Source: Verrucomicrobiota bacterium (GTDB lineage: Bacteria; Verrucomicrobiota; Verrucomicrobiia; Opitutales; Opitutaceae). From it: a stretch of DNA of 64,000 bases. The notes under the pieces are model-generated. The model was not told the origin of the DNA, searched no databases, and saw nothing but the letters and a program-made list of their open reading frames with translations. The stretch covers positions 1-64,000 of the forward strand of contig JACRKC010000009.1 of the NCBI GenBank assembly GCA_016235555.1. Reading direction: 5' to 3'. The position numbers were made by a program, and so were the translations under genes. Every line of letters starts with the position of its first letter. Within the stretch, counting starts at the first letter, position 1. Shown here in pieces: positions 9,131 to 17,379 of this stretch.

Positions 9131-9477
9131 TTCGTCAGGCTTTCGAGGTATTTCCAGAACTTGGAGTGTTGCTCCACCAACTGCTGCTCCGACACCGGCA
9201 GCTTGTTGCGCAGCAGGAAGTCTTCGAGCGAATTCTTGTGCAGGATGTAGTCGACGTGGAGGCTCTCGCCCTTCGCCTGGAAATAAAAGCGGAAATCTCC
9301 CGCGCGCAGCCGGTAGAACTCCCGCTGGCCGCGATGGAACCGCCCCAACGGTTCGCGCGGCTGGGCCAGGTCGGCCGGCTTGAGCGAACCGATCGGCTCG
9401 ATCACCTCGAGCTGCGCCAGCTTGTCGAGCCGGTTGAGCTCCCGCATCGCCTGCTCGGAGAAAGTGACTTGATACAT
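9127..9477 (-). CDS. RelE/ParE-fold protein translationally coupled to pssA
   Basis: 116 aa. It opens MYQVTFSEQAMRELNRLDKL, followed by basic residues, then GQREFYRLRAGDFRFYFQAK and VDYILHKNSLEDF, the strand pattern of the RelE/ParE toxin fold. No antitoxin gene lies next to it. Its stop overlaps the pssA start by four bases, which is odd for a toxin and suggests a housekeeping or regulatory role. The tail after residue 95 extends beyond a minimal RelE domain. The fold call is by eye. Confidence 0.6.
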   Translation of the reverse strand: MYQVTFSEQAMRELNRLDKLAQLEVIEPIGSLKPADLAQPREPLGRFHRGQREFYRLRAGDFRFYFQAKGESLHVDYILHKNSLEDFLLRNKLPVSEQQLVEQHSKFWKYLESLTK

Positions 9478-9633
9478 CTCAGCTCCTTGGGGCGAAAAAG
9501 ATCTGCCGACTGCGGTGGTCCTGCCCGCGGTCGGGCCATCCGAGCGATTTTACGATGTCGTGCCCCATTGAACCGCCCGGTCTATCCCCCACCCTCCGCT
9601 CGGCAACGCTATTCCGTGCCGGCGCGAGCCGTG

Positions 9634-9749
9634 GGGCGCATCTCAGATTCTTGCAGTCCCGCGAGAGCGACGGAGCGGCGGTTTTCAACCGCCGGGCTTG
9701 GGCGCTTGGAAAAGCGCCCCTCCGCAGTGCACGAAAGTGAGATGCGCCC
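9634..9749. mobile_element. Miniature inverted-repeat element, GGGCGCATCTCA family, copy 1
   Basis: 116 bp with ends GGGCGCATCTCAGATTC and, read from the right, GGGCGCATCTCACTTTC. It is flanked by CGAGCCGTG (9625-9633) and CGGGCCGTG (9750-9758), a 9-bp duplication with one mismatch. Two hairpins lie inside, around CGGCGGTTTTCAACCGCCG and GGGCGCTTGGAAAAGCGCCC. No coding capacity. It occupies much of the 324-bp gap between the RelE-fold gene and the threonine ammonia-lyase gene; the rest of the gap shows nothing recognisable. Copies 2 and 3 are at 38494-38586 and 44588-44703. Confidence 0.88.
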
Positions 9750-9801
9750 CGGGCCGTGTTTCAGCCTTCAGTCTTTTCGCCCTTCGGCCCTTACTGCGGC
9801 C

Positions 9802-11016
9802 ATGTCCGTCACCCTGTCCGACATCCGCGCGGCCCGGCGCCGCATCGCGGAGGGCGTGAGCGTCACCCCCTGCGCGGAATCCATCCCGCTCAGCGAGATC
9901 ACGGGCGCCCGCGTCTTCTGCAAACTCGACAACCTCCAGCGCACCGGGTCGTTCAAGGAGCGCGGCGCCCGCAACGCCCTCCTCCGCCTCGCCGCCGGGC
10001 GGAAGAAGCGTGGCGTCATCGCCGCCTCCGCCGGCAACCACGCGCTCGGCCTCGCCTACCACGGCCGCCTCCTCGGCATCCCCGTCACCGTCGTGATGCC
10101 CGGCTACGCCCCGCTCATCAAAATCACCACCTGCCAGCGCCTCGGCGCGCGCGTGCTCCTGCGCGGCCGCGATTTCGCCGAGGCCCGTGCTGAAGCCGAC
10201 CGGCTCGTCGCCGCCGAGGGCCTCACCTACATCCACGGCTTCGACGACCCCGACATCATCGCCGGCCAGGGCACGCTCGGTCTCGAAATTCTCCGCCAGA
10301 CGCCCGACCTCGATGCGATCGTGTGCCCGATCGGCGGCGGCGGCCTCATCGCGGGCATCGCCGTGGCCGTGAAGGCCCTCCAGCCGCGCGTGAAAGTCGT
10401 CGGCGTCGAGAGCACGCACACCGGCAACTTCGCCGCCGCGCTCCGCGCCGGGAAACCCACGCTCGTCCCCCGCCGCGCCACCCTCGCCGACGGTCTCGCG
10501 ACGCTCACGGTCGGTGCCAACGCCTTCGCCCTCGCGCGCGACCGCGTCGACGAAGTCGTGAGCGTTTCCGAAGACTGGATCGCCCTCGCGATCCTGCGCA
10601 TGGTCGAGCTGGAGAAAACCGTCGTCGAAGGCGCCGCTGCCGCCCCGCTCGCCGCGCTCATGGCGGGCAAACTCCCGCGGTTGAAAAACCAGCGCGTCGC
10701 CCTCGTCGTCTGCGGCGGCAACATCGACCCCGCGATCCTCAGCCGCGTGATCGAAAAAGGCCTCGTGCACGACGGCCGCCTCACCCGCTTCACCGCGAAG
10801 ATCAGCGACCGCCCCGGCGGCCTCGCGACCCTCGCCCGCGCGATCGCGGACGCCGGCGCCAGCATCAAGGACATCGCGCACGACCGCGCCTTCAGCGGCG
10901 CCGACGTGAGCGCCGTGAACGTGATCTGCACCGTCGAAACCCGCGACCGCCCCCACATCGCCGCTCTGCACCGCGCGCTGAAGAAGCACGGGTTTCCGCT
11001 GGTGATTGAAAGGTAG
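9802..11016 (+). CDS. Threonine ammonia-lyase with C-terminal ACT domain
   Basis: PLP-dependent deaminase converting threonine to 2-oxobutanoate, the entry step to isoleucine. The ATG at 9802 gives 404 aa. The PLP-binding lysine is Lys52 in GSFKERGARNAL. SAGNHALG and the glycine-rich phosphate loop IGGGGLIAG follow. Residues from about 330 form a single ACT domain starting FTAKISDRPGGLATLARAI, as in the shorter TdcB/IlvA-like enzymes, not the double-ACT form of E. coli IlvA. A long in-frame extension upstream crosses the miniature element and is excluded. The stop TAG lies in a REP foot. Serine may also be a substrate. Confidence 0.9.
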   Translation: MSVTLSDIRAARRRIAEGVSVTPCAESIPLSEITGARVFCKLDNLQRTGSFKERGARNALLRLAAGRKKRGVIAASAGNHALGLAYHGRLLGIPVTVVMPGYAPLIKITTCQRLGARVLLRGRDFAEARAEADRLVAAEGLTYIHGFDDPDIIAGQGTLGLEILRQTPDLDAIVCPIGGGGLIAGIAVAVKALQPRVKVVGVESTHTGNFAAALRAGKPTLVPRRATLADGLATLTVGANAFALARDRVDEVVSVSEDWIALAILRMVELEKTVVEGAAAAPLAALMAGKLPRLKNQRVALVVCGGNIDPAILSRVIEKGLVHDGRLTRFTAKISDRPGGLATLARAIADAGASIKDIAHDRAFSGADVSAVNVICTVETRDRPHIAALHRALKKHGFPLVIER

Positions 11017-11115
11017 GGGCGGCTCTCCGAGCCGCCCTGAGTTCCGAGCCAGATTCGTCGACCAAACGATCGCCCACCCATCAACCCAGGCCCGCCCGGA
11101 GGTCGGGCCCTCCCA
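11013..11115. repeat. Degenerate REP palindrome, GTAGGG-CTCTCCGAG family
   Basis: GTAGGGGCGGCTCTCCGAGC continues CGCCCTGAGTTC, with a weaker mirrored arm CCCAGGCCCGCCCGGAGGTC near 11086-11105. The GTAGG foot supplies the TAG stop of the threonine ammonia-lyase gene. Better-preserved members are at 13292-13392, 23101-23180 and 52987-53068. The remaining bases to 11210 show no feature I can name. Confidence 0.6.
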
Positions 11116-11210
11116 CCAAACCGCGCCACCACTTTTCTGTAACTTCCCCTCGCCCCCGCGGGTAAGACCGCGACTATTCTCCGTCTCGGTTTCCAGTTTT
11201 CCGCCTCACC

Positions 11211-12185
11211 TTGAACGCCCCCGCTCCCACTGCGCCGCCGGCCGTGCCGCCTGTCCTGCCGGCGGGCGACTGCATCATCGAGGCGGCCGGGCTCGGCAAA
11301 ACCTATGGCACGCAGCGCGCGCTGCGCGACGTGACGGTGCAGGTGCCCCGTGGCACCATCGGCCTCCTCGGGCCCAACGGCGCCGGCAAAAGCACGTTCA
11401 TCAAGTGCCTGCTCAATCTGGAAACACCCACCACCGGCTCCGCGAAAGTCCTCGGCGTCGACATCCGTGCCGCCAACCGCGCCTCGCGCGAAAAAGTCGG
11501 TTACAGCCCCGAGCAGGATTGCCACATCGCCGGCATGGCCGGCTGCGAATACGTCACCTATTGCGGCCAGCTCTCCGGCATGCCGTTCCGCCAAGCGCGC
11601 CAGCGCACGCACGAGATCCTCGACCTCGTCGGCATGGGGCAGGAGCGCTACCGGCTCGTCGACACCTACTCCACCGGCATGAAGCAGCGCGTGAAACTCG
11701 CGCAGGCCCTCGTGCATGATCCCGAGGTCGTCTTCCTCGACGAGCCCACCAACGGCCTCGATCCCTCCGGTCGCGAGCACATCCTCAAGCTCATCGGCTC
11801 CCTCTGGCGCGACCTCGGCATCAGTGTTGTGATGTGCTCGCACCTGCTGCGCGACATCGAGCGCGTCTGCGACCGCGTCATGATCATCGGTCATGGCCGG
11901 TTGCTGGAGCACGACAGCATCGTCGGCCTCAAGGCCCGCCACCGTCGCATCGTCGAGATCGCCCCGGCCCGCGATACCGAGCGGTTCCAGGCGGCGTTTG
12001 CCGGCGCCGGTCTCACGGTCGTGAAACTTTCCAACGGCAAACTCCGCGTCGAATCCGCCAGCGACTCGATCGAGTGGGTGCTCGAGCTCATGCGCACGCA
12101 CGACCTCCCGCCGGCCGAGATCGTCTCCAACCCCGACGCGCTGCACGAGTTGTTCATCAAATCCATCTCCGCCGACCATGGATAA
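11211..12185 (+). CDS. ABC transporter ATP-binding protein, system 1
   Basis: 324 aa from a TTG start. Walker A is GPNGAGKS at 54-61; the signature is YSTGMKQRVKLAQAL; Walker B is VVFLDEPTNGLDP, followed by a histidine switch in MCSHLL. The C-terminal 90 residues form an accessory domain typical of ABC-2 type exporter ATPases. It is followed by a permease gene after a REP palindrome, then a second ATPase-permease pair in the same orientation. The substrate cannot be inferred. The N-terminal 20 residues are Pro/Ala-rich and may not all be translated. Confidence 0.88.
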   Translation: MNAPAPTAPPAVPPVLPAGDCIIEAAGLGKTYGTQRALRDVTVQVPRGTIGLLGPNGAGKSTFIKCLLNLETPTTGSAKVLGVDIRAANRASREKVGYSPEQDCHIAGMAGCEYVTYCGQLSGMPFRQARQRTHEILDLVGMGQERYRLVDTYSTGMKQRVKLAQALVHDPEVVFLDEPTNGLDPSGREHILKLIGSLWRDLGISVVMCSHLLRDIERVCDRVMIIGHGRLLEHDSIVGLKARHRRIVEIAPARDTERFQAAFAGAGLTVVKLSNGKLRVESASDSIEWVLELMRTHDLPPAEIVSNPDALHELFIKSISADHG

Positions 12186-12207
12186 CTTCGTTCGCAAAGC
12201 CCACGCG

Positions 12208-12253
12208 GTAGCGGCCGAGGTAACGAGGCCGGCCTCCTCACGTCGGCCGCTAC
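12208..12253. repeat. REP palindrome, GTAGCGGCCGA family
   Basis: GTAGCGGCCGAGGTAACGAG then GCCGG, mirrored by CCTCCTCACGTCGGCCGCTA ending C. It sits between the first ABC ATPase and its permease. A fuller copy is at 14378-14444, between the second ATPase and its permease, so both pairs carry the same repeat at the equivalent place. Confidence 0.75.
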
Positions 12254-12268
12254 GGTCGACCGCCGATC

Positions 12269-13267
12269 ATGGATAGCCCCGCCCAAACCCTCGACCTCAG
12301 CCGCTGGCGCGAGCGGCCCCTCGGCGTCGGCTACCGGCGCTGGGTGATCGTCGTCGCCGGATTGCGCGAGCTGTTCCGCACGCGGTTCGCGAAGTTCCTC
12401 CTCAGCGTGGCCTGGTCCGCCGGCCTCATGATTGCCCTCGCGGGTTTTGCATTCAGCCAGTCGCTCGCCGAAGGGGGCTGGCTCCAGACGCTCGCGATCA
12501 AGGCCGGGCCGCGCATGGAGGCCATGTTCACCGTGGTCACCGGACTCGTCGCGATGTATCCCGACGTCCTCGTGAACGGCGTGTTCACCGCCGTGTTCTG
12601 GGCGCACTCCTACCTCGGCCTCTGGCTCAGCCTGCTCGCGCTCAGCTCGGTGGTCCCGCAACTCATCACGCGCGATCGCTCGAGCAACGCCCTCATCGTC
12701 TACCTCTCGCGACCGCTCACCTCGACCGACTACCTGCTCGGCAAACTCGGCATCATCGTGGGCGTGCTCGTGCTCGTGTGGACCGGGCCGCTGCTCGTCG
12801 GCTGGTTGCTGAGCATGCTCTTCGCCACGGACCGCGACTTCATCGTCTACTCGTTCGAACCGCTGCTGCGCGCGCTGGCCTTCAACGGCATCGCGCTCGT
12901 CGCGCTCGCGTCGCTCGCCCTCGGCGTCTCGGCCCTGGTCCGCCGCCCGCAGCTCACCGTCGCGATCTGGATGGTGATGTGGATCGGACTCGGGACCGTG
13001 GCGCAGCCGCCGCGCGCGCCGGCGTGGATCAAGCGCACCAGCATCACCCGCAACCTGAATGAAGTGCGGCAGGAATTTTTCCGGCTCGACGCCGCGCTCA
13101 CCGACGCCGGCGCCAAGCTCCCGCTGCTCGACCAGCGTTTCATCGGCAATCTCAACGGCGCCGCGAAGAAGGCCGAGGCGGCCGATTTCGACGGCGCGCT
13201 GCTCGGCCTCGGCGTGATGGCCGTGCTCTCCTCGTGGGTGTTCTTCCGCAAACTCCGACCCGAATGA
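12269..13267 (+). CDS. ABC-2 type transporter permease, system 1
   Basis: 332 aa with about six hydrophobic helices: roughly 40-60, 90-110, 118-135, 165-190, 205-230 and a last one near 305-325. Between the fifth and sixth helices lies a hydrophilic loop of about 70 residues. The cytoplasmic run ITRDRSSNALIVYLSRPLTS is typical of ABC-2 permeases that contact their ATPase. It follows its ATPase in the same orientation and is followed by a REP palindrome and the second ABC pair. Substrate unknown. Confidence 0.8.
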   Translation: MDSPAQTLDLSRWRERPLGVGYRRWVIVVAGLRELFRTRFAKFLLSVAWSAGLMIALAGFAFSQSLAEGGWLQTLAIKAGPRMEAMFTVVTGLVAMYPDVLVNGVFTAVFWAHSYLGLWLSLLALSSVVPQLITRDRSSNALIVYLSRPLTSTDYLLGKLGIIVGVLVLVWTGPLLVGWLLSMLFATDRDFIVYSFEPLLRALAFNGIALVALASLALGVSALVRRPQLTVAIWMVMWIGLGTVAQPPRAPAWIKRTSITRNLNEVRQEFFRLDAALTDAGAKLPLLDQRFIGNLNGAAKKAEAADFDGALLGLGVMAVLSSWVFFRKLRPE

Positions 13268-13291
13268 AAACGAGCATTCCATGTTCCGGCG

Positions 13292-13392
13292 GTGGGGCCG
13301 GCTCTCCGAGCCGGCCTGAGTTCCCGCGGGGTTTGCTCCCGCCATGGAAGGATCGGTCTCAGCCCAGGCCGGTTCGGAGAACCGGCCCTACC
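13292..13392. repeat. REP palindrome, GGGCCGGCTCTCCGAGCCGG family
   Basis: GTGGGGCCGGCTCTCCGAGC followed by CGGCCTGAGTTC, a spacer, then the mirrored arm ending GAGAACCGGCCCTACC. Foot plus hairpin on both sides. It separates the two ABC transporter pairs and creates a false in-frame extension for the downstream ATPase. Confidence 0.78.
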
Positions 13393-13400
13393 CTCGACCC

Positions 13401-14330
13401 ATGACTCCCATCGCCCAGGCCGAAAACCTCTCGCGCTTCTACGGGATGATCCTCGGGTTGAACAACGTCTCGTTCACCCTCCGCCCGGGCATCACCGGCA
13501 TCGTCGGCCCCAACGGCGCGGGCAAGACCACGCTCTTCCGCCTCCTGCTCGGCCAGATCCGCCCGAGCTCCGGCGAACTCACCGTCTTCGGCGAGCGCCC
13601 GTGGAACAACCCCGCCGTGCAGGCGCGCCTCGCGTATTGCCCGGAGAGCGAGGTCATGCCCGCCGGTCTCCGCCCGCTCGAGTGGCTCACCGGTCTCGGC
13701 CAGATCTCCGGCCTCTCCGCCGCCGAGGCCGACACCCGCGCCCGTGCCGCGCTCGACCGCGTGAAGCTGCTGCCCGAGCACTGGAAAAAACGCGTGACCG
13801 CCTATTCCAAGGGCATGAAGCAGCGCGTGAAACTCGCCCAGTGCCTCCTCCACGGCCCGCAACTTGTGATCCTCGACGAGCCGATGAACGGTCTCGATCC
13901 CATGGGCCGCGAGGACATCGCCAACATCCTCCGCGATCTCGCGCACGATGGCGTGAGCGTGCTCATCTCCAGCCACATCCTGCACGATTTGGAGGCGTTG
14001 TGCGCGGAGTTCATTTTGCTGCGCTGGGGGCGCATCCCGCGCTCGCTCAACGAAACCGCCTCGCCCGATGCCCGCGCCCGCTGGCCGGAAGCGACCACGT
14101 TCCGCTGCGAATCCCCCGAAAAACTCGCGCGCTTCCTCTTCGATCGCGACCTGCTGCGTGGCTGCGACATCGTCGCCGAGACCGGCTCGCTGCACGCACG
14201 CTGGCGCGACCCGGAGAAGTTTTTCCACCAGTATCACCAGCTGTTGCTCGAGAGCGGCGTGCGCATCTTCGAGGTGCAGGACACCGAATCGTTCCTCGAA
14301 AAGGCGATCGATCACAGCGCCTCGTCATGA
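13401..14330 (+). CDS. ABC transporter ATP-binding protein, system 2
   Basis: 309 aa from ATG 13401, chosen because the upstream in-frame codons derive from a REP palindrome. Walker A is GPNGAGKT at 36-43, the signature YSKGMKQRVKLAQCL, Walker B LVILDEPMNGLDP, and the switch histidine lies in ISSHIL. The C-terminal domain continues to EKAIDHSASS. It resembles the first ATPase in the signature region, so the two pairs may come from an old duplication or form one four-part exporter. Confidence 0.88.
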   Translation: MTPIAQAENLSRFYGMILGLNNVSFTLRPGITGIVGPNGAGKTTLFRLLLGQIRPSSGELTVFGERPWNNPAVQARLAYCPESEVMPAGLRPLEWLTGLGQISGLSAAEADTRARAALDRVKLLPEHWKKRVTAYSKGMKQRVKLAQCLLHGPQLVILDEPMNGLDPMGREDIANILRDLAHDGVSVLISSHILHDLEALCAEFILLRWGRIPRSLNETASPDARARWPEATTFRCESPEKLARFLFDRDLLRGCDIVAETGSLHARWRDPEKFFHQYHQLLLESGVRIFEVQDTESFLEKAIDHSASS

Positions 14331-14377
14331 AGTGCCCATCTGTTTATTTCCTCGGGGCGGTGTGCCACGCCCGATTC

Positions 14378-14444
14378 GTAGCGGCCGACGTGAGGAGGCC
14401 GGCATGCGCGAGTCCAGCTCCGGCCTCCTCACGTCGGCCGCTAC
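14378..14444. repeat. REP palindrome, GTAGCGGCCGA family, fuller copy
   Basis: GTAGCGGCCGACGTGAGGAG continues GCCGG; the mirrored arm CCGGCCTCCTCACGTCGGCC ends GCTAC. Two GTAG-footed hairpins in inverted order across about 20 bases. It lies between the second ABC ATPase and its permease. Confidence 0.8.
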
Positions 14445-14472
14445 CACGTTGCGCGATGCACACCGCCTGCTC

Positions 14473-15261
14473 ATGACTTCCACCGCCGCCCAGTCCGCGC
14501 CGCGCGTCGCCGCGAATCTCTCCCACGCCTTCGCCGGCGTCTGGCAGCTCACCCTCCGCCGTTATCTCCTCCCGTCGCGCTGGATCACGGTCGGCATCGG
14601 CATCGTCGTGCTTGCGCTGCTCAGCCTCGGCTCGGGCCATCCGTTCGACGAGCCCGGCCGCTACACCGGCTGGGCCATCCAGTTCTACATCACGTTCCTC
14701 GTGCCCGCGATCGCCTTCATGGCGGCGGGCGGCGCGCTCCGCGACGAGATGAAATCCGGCACGGTCGACTACGTGCTCACGCGACCGTTGCCGCGGCCGG
14801 CCTTCGTGGGCTTCAAGTTCCTCTCCCACCTCGTCTGCGCGCAACTGGATCTCCTGCTCGCGTTCGCCGTGGTGGTCGGCGTCGGGCTGTTCCGCCATGC
14901 GCCCGGTCTCGCGCTCGCCGCGCTGCCCATGCTCGTCGCGCAGGGGCTGCTCGTGACCGCGTTTTCCGCGCTCGGCTTTCTCTGCGGGGCGATTACGACG
15001 CGCTACGTCTTCATCGGGCTCGGTTACGCCGCGATCATCGAGGCGGGCGTCGGACAGATTCCCACCCAGCTCAGCCGGCTCTCGATGACGCACCAGGTGC
15101 GCGATCTGCTCGCACCGCATTTTGAGCGCGCCGCGGAGCAGGTTACCTTGCTCGGGTGGGTCGGCACCGGCGCGATCGTCGCCGTCTTCACCGTCCTGTT
15201 CCTCGGGGCCGCCGCGGCGGTCTTCACCGTGCGCGAACTCGCCGGTCCCGCCGACGCGTGA
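14473..15261 (+). CDS. ABC-2 type transporter permease, system 2
   Basis: 262 aa from ATG 14473; the longer upstream frame is antisense-like read-through of the ATPase gene and a REP. About six hydrophobic helices are visible, and the cytoplasmic run EMKSGTVDYVLTRPLPRPAF matches the ABC-2 permease loop. It ends with a transmembrane helix and ELAGPADA. It completes the second ATPase-permease pair. About 60 bases follow before the secreted-protein gene. Confidence 0.8.
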   Translation: MTSTAAQSAPRVAANLSHAFAGVWQLTLRRYLLPSRWITVGIGIVVLALLSLGSGHPFDEPGRYTGWAIQFYITFLVPAIAFMAAGGALRDEMKSGTVDYVLTRPLPRPAFVGFKFLSHLVCAQLDLLLAFAVVVGVGLFRHAPGLALAALPMLVAQGLLVTAFSALGFLCGAITTRYVFIGLGYAAIIEAGVGQIPTQLSRLSMTHQVRDLLAPHFERAAEQVTLLGWVGTGAIVAVFTVLFLGAAAAVFTVRELAGPADA

Positions 15262-15321
15262 GCGGTTTGTAACCACCGCGGCCCGGGCCGTGTAGCAGGG
15301 ACAACCAATCATCCCAATCTC

Positions 15322-16785
15322 ATGAAAACCCGTTTCCTCCGCCACCTCGCGCTCCTCGCGCTGCCGCTCCTGCCGATCTCGCCCGCCGCCGCCACCGTCA
15401 ACCCGGCCATCGTCGCCGCTGACGCCCAGTGGCTGGTCCACGTCGACCTCAACGCCCTGCGCGAAAGCGCCATCGGCAAGGAGCTGATCGCCATGGCCGA
15501 GAAGGCCCAGCTCGACACCGCCGGCGGCAAGGTCGGCATCGATTGGAACAAGCTCTCCGCCACCATCGGCACCGCCACCGCCTACGGCACCACGCTGACG
15601 ACCGATCCGAAGCAGCTCGATGGCGCGCTGCTCTTCCAAGGCACCCCCGAACTCCGCAAGATCGCCGAGAGCATCCTGATCCAGGCCAACCTCACCAACC
15701 CGAAGGAAGTCGCCGAAATCACCGACCTCCCGTTCCCCGCCTACGCGCTCCGCGAGAGCAAGAAAGCCCCCGCGCCCAAGCCCGCCGCCGGCGCCGAGGA
15801 AAAACCCGCCGCCGAGTCCGCTCCCAAGGCCAAGGCCGCCGATGCGCCGCCGTTCGAAGTCGTCATCGCGTTTCCCCCCGAGCCGGTCGTGCTCGTCAGC
15901 AAATCCAAGGCGCACCTCCTGAAAGCCCGCGACGTGTTCCGCGGGGCCGCCCCTTCGCTCGCCAAGAACTCCGGCTCGGCCCTCGGCAAATTCCTCAAGA
16001 GCTCCGACGGCGCCTACCTTTTCGTCGCCAGCATGATCCCCGCGGAAACCCTCGTCAAAGGCGATGGCCCGCAGACGCGCATCCTCAAGATGGCCAGCTC
16101 CGGCTCCCTCGCGATCGGCGAGCGCAGCGCCGACACCTTCGCCCGCGCCGACCTCATCGCCAGCAACGATCAGATGGCCGAAAAGCTCCTGAAAATCGTG
16201 CAGGGCATGACCGCCATGATGTCGCTCGCCGAGACCAACGACAAACAGCTCGCCGAATTCCTCAACTCCGCCGCCGTCAGCCGCGAAGGCAAGACCGTCT
16301 CCCTCAGCCTCGCCTACAACAGCGCGCGCCTCGCGCAGATGATCAAATCGCTCCAGCAGACCCAGGCGAGCCCCGCCGCCCGCCAAGGCCCGGCGCCGAT
16401 CACCAGCGGCAAAGCTCTCGCCCAGTGGACCGCCGAGGCCGCGCCAGCCGGCACCCCGTTGCAAATCGCCACCCGCACTCTCGAAAACGTCGCGCTCACC
16501 AACGGCGCCATGATCTCCCTCGGCCGCGCCAGCAACGGCGGCAAAAATGTGAAGTTCGACCGCCTCGAAATCTCGTCCCCCGCCGGTGGCCCGCCCATGA
16601 TCTTCAAGTCCGAGTTCATGCGCGCCGGCGGCCCCCGCGGCAACCTCCAGCAGGTCCAGTTCCCCGGCGCCGATGGCGACTACACGCTCAAAGTTTCCTA
16701 CCAGAATGACCCCGACGGCAAGGCCGCCTACGCCGTGAGCGTGCGCAATCCGCCGCCGGCCGCGCCCGCCGCCAAGCAGCAATGA
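15322..16785 (+). CDS. Secreted protein of unknown function, co-transcribed with an ECF sigma factor
   Basis: 487 aa. A clear signal peptide (MKTRFLRHLALLALPLLPIS, cleavage near PAAA-TV) directs export. Residues about 150-180 are a Lys/Ala/Pro-rich linker (APAPKPAAGAEEKPAAESAP) between two globular parts, and the C-terminus is again Pro/Ala-rich. I do not recognise a family with certainty. Its stop overlaps the start of the ECF sigma gene by ATGA, so the two are probably translated together. This suggests that the protein is either a target of the sigma factor or part of its sensing chain. Confidence 0.75.
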   Translation: MKTRFLRHLALLALPLLPISPAAATVNPAIVAADAQWLVHVDLNALRESAIGKELIAMAEKAQLDTAGGKVGIDWNKLSATIGTATAYGTTLTTDPKQLDGALLFQGTPELRKIAESILIQANLTNPKEVAEITDLPFPAYALRESKKAPAPKPAAGAEEKPAAESAPKAKAADAPPFEVVIAFPPEPVVLVSKSKAHLLKARDVFRGAAPSLAKNSGSALGKFLKSSDGAYLFVASMIPAETLVKGDGPQTRILKMASSGSLAIGERSADTFARADLIASNDQMAEKLLKIVQGMTAMMSLAETNDKQLAEFLNSAAVSREGKTVSLSLAYNSARLAQMIKSLQQTQASPAARQGPAPITSGKALAQWTAEAAPAGTPLQIATRTLENVALTNGAMISLGRASNGGKNVKFDRLEISSPAGGPPMIFKSEFMRAGGPRGNLQQVQFPGADGDYTLKVSYQNDPDGKAAYAVSVRNPPPAAPAAKQQ

Positions 16786-17372
16786 CCTTCCTCGCCGCCG
16801 AGACTCCGTCCGCCGCCACTGCGATCCAGCCGGATCCGGTGGCGTCGGCGTGTCCCGACGAGACCGCGCTGATCCGCGACGCCGCGGCCGGCGACTCGCA
16901 CGCCTTCGGCCAGATCGTCCGCCTGCACCACGCCCGCGTCTTCAATTACCTGCGCCAGATGACGCGCCACCACCAGGACGCCGAGGACCTCACCCAGCAG
17001 ACCTTCATCAAGGCGCACCGCCACCTCGCGAGTTTCGATCGCGCCCGCCCGATCCTCAACTGGCTGCTCACCATCGCGCGCAACTCCGCGCTGAATCATT
17101 TCCGCGACACGAAAAAATGGGACGAATTGCCCGCCGACTCCGCCGCCACCGGCCCCTCGCCCGCGCGCGTCGTCGAACGCCGCGAGCAGGAGGAAAACCT
17201 CTGGGCCCGCGCCCGCGCCCTGCTCGGCCCCCGCGAATACGAGGTGCTCTGGCTCCGCTTCGCCGAGGAAATGTCCGTGCGCGAAACCGCCGCGGTCGTC
17301 GGCCTCACCGAATCCCACGTCAAAGTCATCATCTTCCGCGCCCGTCAGGCGCTGCTCGCCCGAAAGGAGTGA
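16782..17372 (+). CDS. RNA polymerase ECF sigma factor
   Basis: 196 aa. Region 2 lies at about 40-110 (FGQIVRLHHARVFNYLRQMT, then HQDAEDLTQQTFIKAHRHL). Region 4 lies at about 140-192 (LGPREYEVLWLRFAEEMSVR, then LTESHVKVIIFRARQAL), with the helix-turn-helix recognising the -35 element. The first 25 residues are extra and weakly structured. It overlaps the upstream secreted-protein gene and precedes a zinc-motif anti-sigma gene by seven bases. Its promoter recognition sequence cannot be derived from one locus. Confidence 0.92.
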   Translation: MTFLAAETPSAATAIQPDPVASACPDETALIRDAAAGDSHAFGQIVRLHHARVFNYLRQMTRHHQDAEDLTQQTFIKAHRHLASFDRARPILNWLLTIARNSALNHFRDTKKWDELPADSAATGPSPARVVERREQEENLWARARALLGPREYEVLWLRFAEEMSVRETAAVVGLTESHVKVIIFRARQALLARKE

Positions 17373-17379
17373 AGCCCCC

